DNA of 64,000 nt, from the NCBI GenBank assembly GCA_902798545.1, contig CADBWQ010000003.1, positions 63,125 to 127,124 of the forward strand, given 5' to 3'. Position 1 is the first letter of the stretch; each line of letters starts with the position of its first letter. A program made the position numbers and the translations under genes. Below the pieces are notes generated by a model that worked only from the letters and a program-made list of their open reading frames with translations, was not told the DNA's origin and did no database searches. Of this stretch, positions 59,583-64,000 are shown piece by piece. The stretch comes from Oscillospiraceae bacterium. GTDB taxonomy: Bacteria > Bacillota > Clostridia > Oscillospirales > Oscillospiraceae.

Positions 59583-59640
59583 AGCATTCGAGCCTGACAG
59601 CGGTGTATCGGATCTGCTGTCAGGCTCGAATGCTTTTACG
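59583..59640. terminator. Terminator between the kinase gene and the convergent HMA gene
   Basis: A perfect 18-bp stem (agcattcgagcctgacag and its complement), 16-nt loop, followed by ttttacgttttt on the plus strand. Confidence 0.85.
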
Positions 59641-59673
59641 TTTTTATTCCCTGCGCATTTTCAGGTGGCCGTC

Positions 59674-59874
59674 TCAGCCAACGACCTTGTATCCAGCCGC
59701 TTCAACAGCCGCTTTGAGTGCCGAGGCGTCCAGCGCCTCTCCTGTGACGACGGCCGTGCCGGCAGTATGGCTCACAACCGCATTCTCGACGCCGGCAACC
59801 GCTTCAAGGGCTTTCTTTGTGCGGTTCTCGCACTTGGGGCACATCATGCCTTCTACTTTGAGTGTCAGTTCCAT
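59674..59874 (-). CDS. CopZ-like heavy-metal-associated domain protein
   Basis: 66 residues, a single HMA domain with GMMCPKCENRTKKALEAV (CxxC) and the family's ending VEAAGYKVVG. Such proteins carry Cu+ or other soft metals to P-type ATPases such as the one at 50983. It lies ~78 nt after rnfB on the same strand and may be the last gene of that transcript. AAGGAAAAGA precedes the start. Confidence 0.9.
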   Translation of the reverse strand: MELTLKVEGMMCPKCENRTKKALEAVAGVENAVVSHTAGTAVVTGEALDASALKAAVEAAGYKVVG

Positions 59875-59952
59875 CTTCTTTTCCTTTCTTCTGACTTCTC
59901 CCGCTTCATTTCTGAAGCGGGAGAAATTCTTTCAGATTCCTTTAAAACGTTT

Positions 59953-60768
59953 TTATCTGTTCTTGTACTCCGGTCCGAAGTACGAGATGATATGCCGCGG
60001 GCAGATATCCGCACAGTGGCCGCACTGGACGCACTTTGCGACATCCACCTGGGCCAGATTATCTTTCACGACAATGGCGTCTGCCGGACACTCGCGCTGG
60101 CACTTCATGCAGCCGATGCACCCGACCTTGCAGACTTTCATGACCTGTGCGCCCTTCTCGGTATTGCTGCAGGCAGGCATGATCTTCTGCTTCTCCGGAA
60201 TGAGCTTGACAATGCTCTTCGGGCAGGCATCAACACAGGCACCGCAGCCGACACAGTTGAGGCGGTCAACCTTTGCGACGCCGTTGACGATATGCATGGC
60301 GTCAAACTGACAGGCTTTGGCGCAGTTGCCCATGCCGATGCATGCGAAGGTGCAGAGTTTGCTGCTTCTGCCGCCGAAGAGCATCGCCGCGCGGCAGTCT
60401 TCCGGACCGTTATAGTTGAAACGGAGTTCAGCCGCTTCGACGGAGCCGCTGCAGGGGACAAACGCAACCATCTTATCCGCCGCATCATTGCTTACGCCCA
60501 TGATCTCGGCGACTTTGGCTGCGGTGGCTTCACCGCCGGCCACACATCGATTGGTTGGGGCTTCACCCGCGGCAACCGCAGCTGCGTAGCCGTCGCACCC
60601 GGGATAGCCGCAGCCGCCGCAGTTGGCTCCGGCGAGGCATTCGCGGATCTGAGCCTGTTTCGGATCCACCTCGACATGGAAGATCTTGGATGCGAAAGCC
60701 AGCACGGCCCCGAAAACCGCCCCCAGAACGCCCAGCACGATGATTGCAAGGAAGATAGATTTAATCAT
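59953..60768 (-). CDS. rnfB: Rnf complex subunit B (multi-cluster ferredoxin)
   Basis: 271 residues. An N-terminal membrane anchor (~4-26) is followed by the Rnf-specific Fe-S domain (ANCGGCGYPGCDGYAAAV). Ferredoxin-type motifs follow: CNCVGCGACVDACP-like (CVGCGACVDACPKS), CIGCMKCQRECP and CVQCGHCADICP. It is thought to take electrons from reduced ferredoxin for the Rnf ion pump. It is the last rnf gene in the order C-D-G-E-A-B, as in clostridia. Confidence 0.96.
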   Translation of the reverse strand: MIKSIFLAIIVLGVLGAVFGAVLAFASKIFHVEVDPKQAQIRECLAGANCGGCGYPGCDGYAAAVAAGEAPTNRCVAGGEATAAKVAEIMGVSNDAADKMVAFVPCSGSVEAAELRFNYNGPEDCRAAMLFGGRSSKLCTFACIGMGNCAKACQFDAMHIVNGVAKVDRLNCVGCGACVDACPKSIVKLIPEKQKIMPACSNTEKGAQVMKVCKVGCIGCMKCQRECPADAIVVKDNLAQVDVAKCVQCGHCADICPRHIISYFGPEYKNR

Positions 60769-60783
60769 GTGTCATCCTCCCCA

Positions 60784-61368
60784 TCAAAAGATCTTCATAC
60801 CGCTGAATCCCATGAAGGCCATGGCCACCAGGGCAGCAGAAACCAGGCAGATCGGGAAGCCTTCAAAGCACTCAGGATAATCAGAAAACTGCGTTCTCTC
60901 ACGCACGCTGGCAAACAGTACGATGGCAAGCAAAAAGCCGATGCCGCCGGTGATACCGTATACCACGGACTCTATGAAGTTGTAGTTGTTCTGCACGTTC
61001 AGCAGCACGACACCGAGCACGGCGCAGTTGGTGGTGATGAGCGGCAGATAAATGCCGAGTGCGGAATACAGGGACGGGACAGATTTTTTCAGGAACATCT
61101 CGACAAACTGAACCAGCGACGCGATGACCAGGATGAAGGCCAGCGTTTCCAGAAAGGCCAGATTCAGCGGGATGAGGATGTAGTTGTCGATTACCCAGCA
61201 GATGGCCGAGGCGAGGCCCATGACGAACACAACCGCAAGCCCCATGCCCGCCGCTGTGTCGACCTTGTTTGAGCAGCCCAGGAAGGGGCAGCAGCCCAGG
61301 AACTGGGAGAAGATAAAGTTGTTGATCAGGATTGCCCCGAGGGAAATGGAAAGAATATTCGCAAGCAT
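60784..61368 (-). CDS. rnfA: Rnf complex subunit A
   Basis: 194 residues, six TM helices. It has the paired-cysteine motif NNFIFSQFLGCCPFLGCSNK near the N terminus and TTNCAVLGV, the second half of the inverted RnfA/RnfE-type fold. In Rnf these cysteines bind a membrane-embedded [2Fe-2S] cluster shared with RnfE. Its start overlaps the rnfE stop by one base. Confidence 0.96.
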   Translation of the reverse strand: MLANILSISLGAILINNFIFSQFLGCCPFLGCSNKVDTAAGMGLAVVFVMGLASAICWVIDNYILIPLNLAFLETLAFILVIASLVQFVEMFLKKSVPSLYSALGIYLPLITTNCAVLGVVLLNVQNNYNFIESVVYGITGGIGFLLAIVLFASVRERTQFSDYPECFEGFPICLVSAALVAMAFMGFSGMKIF

Positions 61369-62075
61369 TACTCTTCAACCTCCTTCAAAGCAGCTTCTCT
61401 GGCCGCGCGTTCGGCCTCTTTTTTCTTCTTTTCGCTCCTTTTCAGCGCATACTGCATCAGTCCGATCAGAAGACCCAGGGTCAGAAATCCGCCGAAGGGA
61501 AGGTTCATGATGGAAGCGCCGAACTCTTCAGGGAAGATCTGGATACCGCCGCCTGTACCGTCGAGTGTAAAGCGGAAGCCGTTTGCGACATCGATGAGAC
61601 CGCCGCCGAAGCGTCCGGATCCCACAAACTCCCGGAAGACGCACATGATGATCAGCACACAGGTATAGCCGAGGCCCTGGAATATACCGTCGAAGAAGCT
61701 GTCCTTGACCGTATTTTTCTGGCAGAAGGCTTCCGCACGGCCAATAATAATACAGTTGACCACGATCAGCGGAATGAACACACCGAGTGCCGCACTCAGC
61801 GCCGGAATAAATGCCTGCAGGAGCAGGTCTACGATGGTGACAAAGCCTGCAATTACAACCACGAAGATTGCCAGACGAATCTCGTCCGGAATGATCTTTC
61901 GCAGGGCCGCAACAACCACGTTGCAGCAGGTCAGGATGATCAGAACTGAGAGGCCCATACCGACGCCGTTGAAGAGCGTCGTGGTAATGGCCATTGTCGC
62001 ACACATGCCGATCTGCTGAACCAATACCGGGTTATTGGTGATCAGTCCTTCTTTGAACTGTTTACCACGATTCAC
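61368..62075 (-). CDS. rnfE: Rnf complex subunit E
   Basis: 235 residues, six TM helices, homologous to RnfA. NPVLVQQIGMCATMAITT and IVVNCIIIGRAEAF give the conserved cysteines of the shared Fe-S cluster. The C-terminal ~30 residues are a charged tail (KRSEKKKKEAERAA). It is part of the ferredoxin:NAD+ oxidoreductase membrane core. Confidence 0.95.
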   Translation of the reverse strand: MNRGKQFKEGLITNNPVLVQQIGMCATMAITTTLFNGVGMGLSVLIILTCCNVVVAALRKIIPDEIRLAIFVVVIAGFVTIVDLLLQAFIPALSAALGVFIPLIVVNCIIIGRAEAFCQKNTVKDSFFDGIFQGLGYTCVLIIMCVFREFVGSGRFGGGLIDVANGFRFTLDGTGGGIQIFPEEFGASIMNLPFGGFLTLGLLIGLMQYALKRSEKKKKEAERAAREAALKEVEE

Positions 62076-62089
62076 AGTGCCTTACCTCC

Positions 62090-62638
62090 TCAACCCAAAG
62101 ATGCAACGCAGGCAATTGAATTCGCCGTTGCGTCAGTAACCGCGCTGGACGTGATTGTCGCTCCGGCCAGTGCGTCAACGGAGCCGCCGGCCTTGGAGAG
62201 GGCGATGCTCTGGTCCTGGCCGACAAACTGGGCGCGGAACGCCTCACCGGCGGCGGAAGTGGAAGCCGCCACAGCACCGAGACCGGAGGTCTCGGAATGC
62301 TCGATGATGGAGATACCGCTGCACTTCAGATCGTTGTCGACACCGACCGCCATCGTGATACTGCCCTGGGCGCCGGAGAAGGTTGATACAACCACATGGC
62401 CGTTCCCGTCATTGGACCTGTTGACGCTGTCCACCGTTGGGAAGGCAGCTTTGTCAAACTCAACCGGAGTGTACCCGGATTCAGAACCGAGGACGGCGGC
62501 ATAGGCTTCGTATTCCTTCTGATGGGTGATCTGGTCGATCCGCTCAAAGGTCAGGGCATTGACAACACCGAGGATTCCTGCCGTAACTGCACAAATCGCA
62601 AACAGGACCAGTGCGAGTCTAACAATCTTATTATTCAA
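62090..62638 (-). CDS. rnfG: Rnf complex subunit G (FMN-binding)
   Basis: 182 residues. An N-terminal TM helix (~6-28) and an extracytoplasmic FMN-binding domain with the flavinylation motif AGATITSSAV; the Thr should carry covalent FMN. GLGAVAASTSAAGEAFRAQFVG is the usual preceding region. The gene overlaps rnfD by 8 nt. Confidence 0.95.
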   Translation of the reverse strand: MNNKIVRLALVLFAICAVTAGILGVVNALTFERIDQITHQKEYEAYAAVLGSESGYTPVEFDKAAFPTVDSVNRSNDGNGHVVVSTFSGAQGSITMAVGVDNDLKCSGISIIEHSETSGLGAVAASTSAAGEAFRAQFVGQDQSIALSKAGGSVDALAGATITSSAVTDATANSIACVASLG

Positions 62639-63665
62639 ACTTCGCCGCCTCCTTTGCTGCCATCTGTTCAGCCTTCTGGAAGAGGATATCGGACTTGCTC
62701 ACGCCGAACTGGTGGCGGTGGAAAGCCTTGTCGATCGCCCAGGAGCAGAGGTTCATGATCAGAATCGCATAAGTTGTACCCTCGGGGAAACCGCCGAAGT
62801 AGCGGATCAGCACCGTGAGCATACCGCAGCCGACGCCGAAGAGCAGCTGGCCGTTAAGAGTCACAGGGCTGGTGGCATAGTCAGTCGCCATGAAGATTGC
62901 TCCCAGCATCAGGCTGCCGGAAAAGACGTTGTAGAGCATCCACTCTCCATTGCCGTAGCCGGACTTTCCGAAAACCAGCGTCAGCAGCGCGACCGAACCG
63001 ATGAAGGATACCGGAATGCGCCACGAGATCACCTTGCGCCAAATGAGGTAGGCACCGCCAAGCAGCAGTGCGAAAGCGCTGATCTCACCGATGCAGCCGG
63101 GCATGTAGCCCATAAACATGGACTTGGCCGTGAAATACGCCGGGAGACCGTCGCCGTAGAGTCCGGCCAGCGGCGTTGCCATGGTTGTTCCGTCGACTGT
63201 TCCGCTCAGTGCATTCGGCACACTCCAGGTTGCCATGATCGTGGCATAGCTGGAAAACAGGAATGCACGCCCGGCCAAAGCCGGGTTCAGAAAGTTCTTG
63301 CCGATTCCGCCATAGAGCTGCTTTACAATGACGATTGCGAAGAATGTTCCGACCACCGGAAGCCACCAGGGTGCTGTCGGCGGCATGGTCAGACCGAGCA
63401 GGAGGCCGGTCACAACGGCGGAGAGATCTCCGATGCTGGCCTCCTTCTTAAAGAGTCTGCGGTATCCCCACTCCCAGAAGACGGCAGAGCAGATACTGGT
63501 CAGCAGGAGCACCAGCGTATAAACGCCGAATTGCAGGACACCGACAATGGCCGCCGGGATCAGCGCGATGATAACATCAAGCATCAGCCTCATGGTGTCG
63601 GTCTTTGTCCGGACCTGCGGCTGATAGGCTACATCCAGAATGATGCGTTCTGTCTTGTCACTCAT
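62631..63665 (-). CDS. rnfD: Rnf complex subunit D
   Basis: 344 residues with about nine to ten TM helices (NqrB/RnfD family). GKNFLNPALAGRAFLF and GTTMATPLAGLYG are seen; the TMATPL segment matches the flavinylation region, where a Thr would carry FMN. RnfD is the main ion-translocating subunit. It overlaps rnfC by 4 nt. Confidence 0.95.
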   Translation of the reverse strand: MSDKTERIILDVAYQPQVRTKTDTMRLMLDVIIALIPAAIVGVLQFGVYTLVLLLTSICSAVFWEWGYRRLFKKEASIGDLSAVVTGLLLGLTMPPTAPWWLPVVGTFFAIVIVKQLYGGIGKNFLNPALAGRAFLFSSYATIMATWSVPNALSGTVDGTTMATPLAGLYGDGLPAYFTAKSMFMGYMPGCIGEISAFALLLGGAYLIWRKVISWRIPVSFIGSVALLTLVFGKSGYGNGEWMLYNVFSGSLMLGAIFMATDYATSPVTLNGQLLFGVGCGMLTVLIRYFGGFPEGTTYAILIMNLCSWAIDKAFHRHQFGVSKSDILFQKAEQMAAKEAAKFE

Positions 63666-64000
63666 TTCTGGGCCTCCTTTGCCGCCTTGGCTGCAGCCTC
63701 AGCCTTCTCCTTGGTTGCTTTTGCCTGGAGCATGAGCTTTGCGGTCTTAAACGCATGAGTCAGCGGCATTCTCGCCGGGCAGTTGTATGAACAGCTTCCG
63801 CATTCGAAGCAGTCATTCACATGGAACTTCTCCAGGTTCTCATAGTCACCCTTGCTGTAATACATATACATGAAGACCGGCTCGAGATTCATCGGACATA
63901 CTGTGATGCATTTACCGCAGCGGATGCACTGGGGATTGTCCACCATGCGGTCTTCTTTCCCGGTGAAGTATAACACACCGGAGGTTCCCTTAATTGTTGG
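63662..64000 (-). CDS. rnfC: Rnf complex subunit C, C-terminal fragment (runs off right edge)
   Basis: 113 codons, open to the window edge. It opens with PTIKGTSGVLYFTGKED, then two [4Fe-4S] motifs CIRCGKCITVCP and CFECGSCSYNCPAR, which are the C-terminal clusters of RnfC, followed by a helical Lys/Ala tail. The NADH/FMN-binding part lies to the right of the window. RnfC is the NAD+-reducing subunit of the complex. Confidence 0.94.
   Translation of the reverse strand, partial: PTIKGTSGVLYFTGKEDRMVDNPQCIRCGKCITVCPMNLEPVFMYMYYSKGDYENLEKFHVNDCFECGSCSYNCPARMPLTHAFKTAKLMLQAKATKEKAEAAAKAAKEAQK

Overview
The window looks like chromosomal DNA of an anaerobic, GC-rich Clostridia bacterium, most likely a gut Oscillospirales/Oscillospiraceae member. 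The grounds are a clostridial-order rnfCDGEAB cluster, a trimeric [FeFe] hydrogenase, a preQ1-I riboswitch in front of queT, and large sortase-anchored Cna-B/SpaA surface proteins. The species is an inference. No rRNA, CRISPR array or intact transposase was seen.

Layout. 1-3.4 kb: hypF 5' end, an NSS-type Na+/solute symporter lacking part of TM1, and a divergent LysR regulator. 3.4-6.1 kb: tRNA-Ser followed by a low-GC cassette, a MarR-regulated 'radical SAM mobile pair'. 6.3-9.5 kb: ridA, a MalY/PatB-type lyase/aminotransferase and an APC amino-acid transporter. 9.6-15.3 kb: a lower-GC, scarred region holding an XRE regulator broken by an exact 10-bp tandem duplication, an ECF sigma factor/ABC transporter operon, many terminator hairpins and two short-repeat arrays that look like transposon ends. 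15.3-18.9 kb: lipoproteins, a YdcF-like protein, an apparently internally deleted YwaF-like protein and an Sm-like protein. 19.3-25.8 kb: a GAF-ABC ATPase fusion, its FtsX/MacB-like permease and recD2. 26-36.9 kb: a giant adhesin locus split into two ORFs by a frameshifting deletion. 37.6-38.3 kb: preQ1-I riboswitch and queT. 38.4-40.4 kb: glycogen synthase with a lysine/alanine/proline-rich tail. 40.5-47.6 kb: hydABC, divergent from a TM1266-type hydrogenase regulator and an ABC importer operon whose leader contains a convincing attenuator. 47.8-49.8 kb: a standalone Card1-like CARF nuclease and a methyltransferase. 49.9-53.6 kb: tRNA-Arg with a 44-bp tandem duplication, a double-glycine-leader LysM peptide, two small proteins and a CopA-type ATPase. 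53.7-59.6 kb: a pseudokinase/C-type-lectin membrane protein, a beta-CASP hydrolase, a DUF1858 protein and a two-component system. 59.7-64 kb: a CopZ-like chaperone and rnfBAEGDC, running off the right edge.

How it fits together. HydABC (NADH- and ferredoxin-linked H2 metabolism) and Rnf (ferredoxin:NAD+ oxidoreductase, ion pumping) form the energy core. The most interesting items are the TM1266 operon attenuator with no recognised aptamer, the CARF nuclease without a CRISPR locus, the LysM protein with a bacteriocin-type leader, the pseudokinase-lectin protein, and several apparently recent small duplications or deletions that break genes (NSS TM1, XRE regulator, adhesin, YwaF-like protein).
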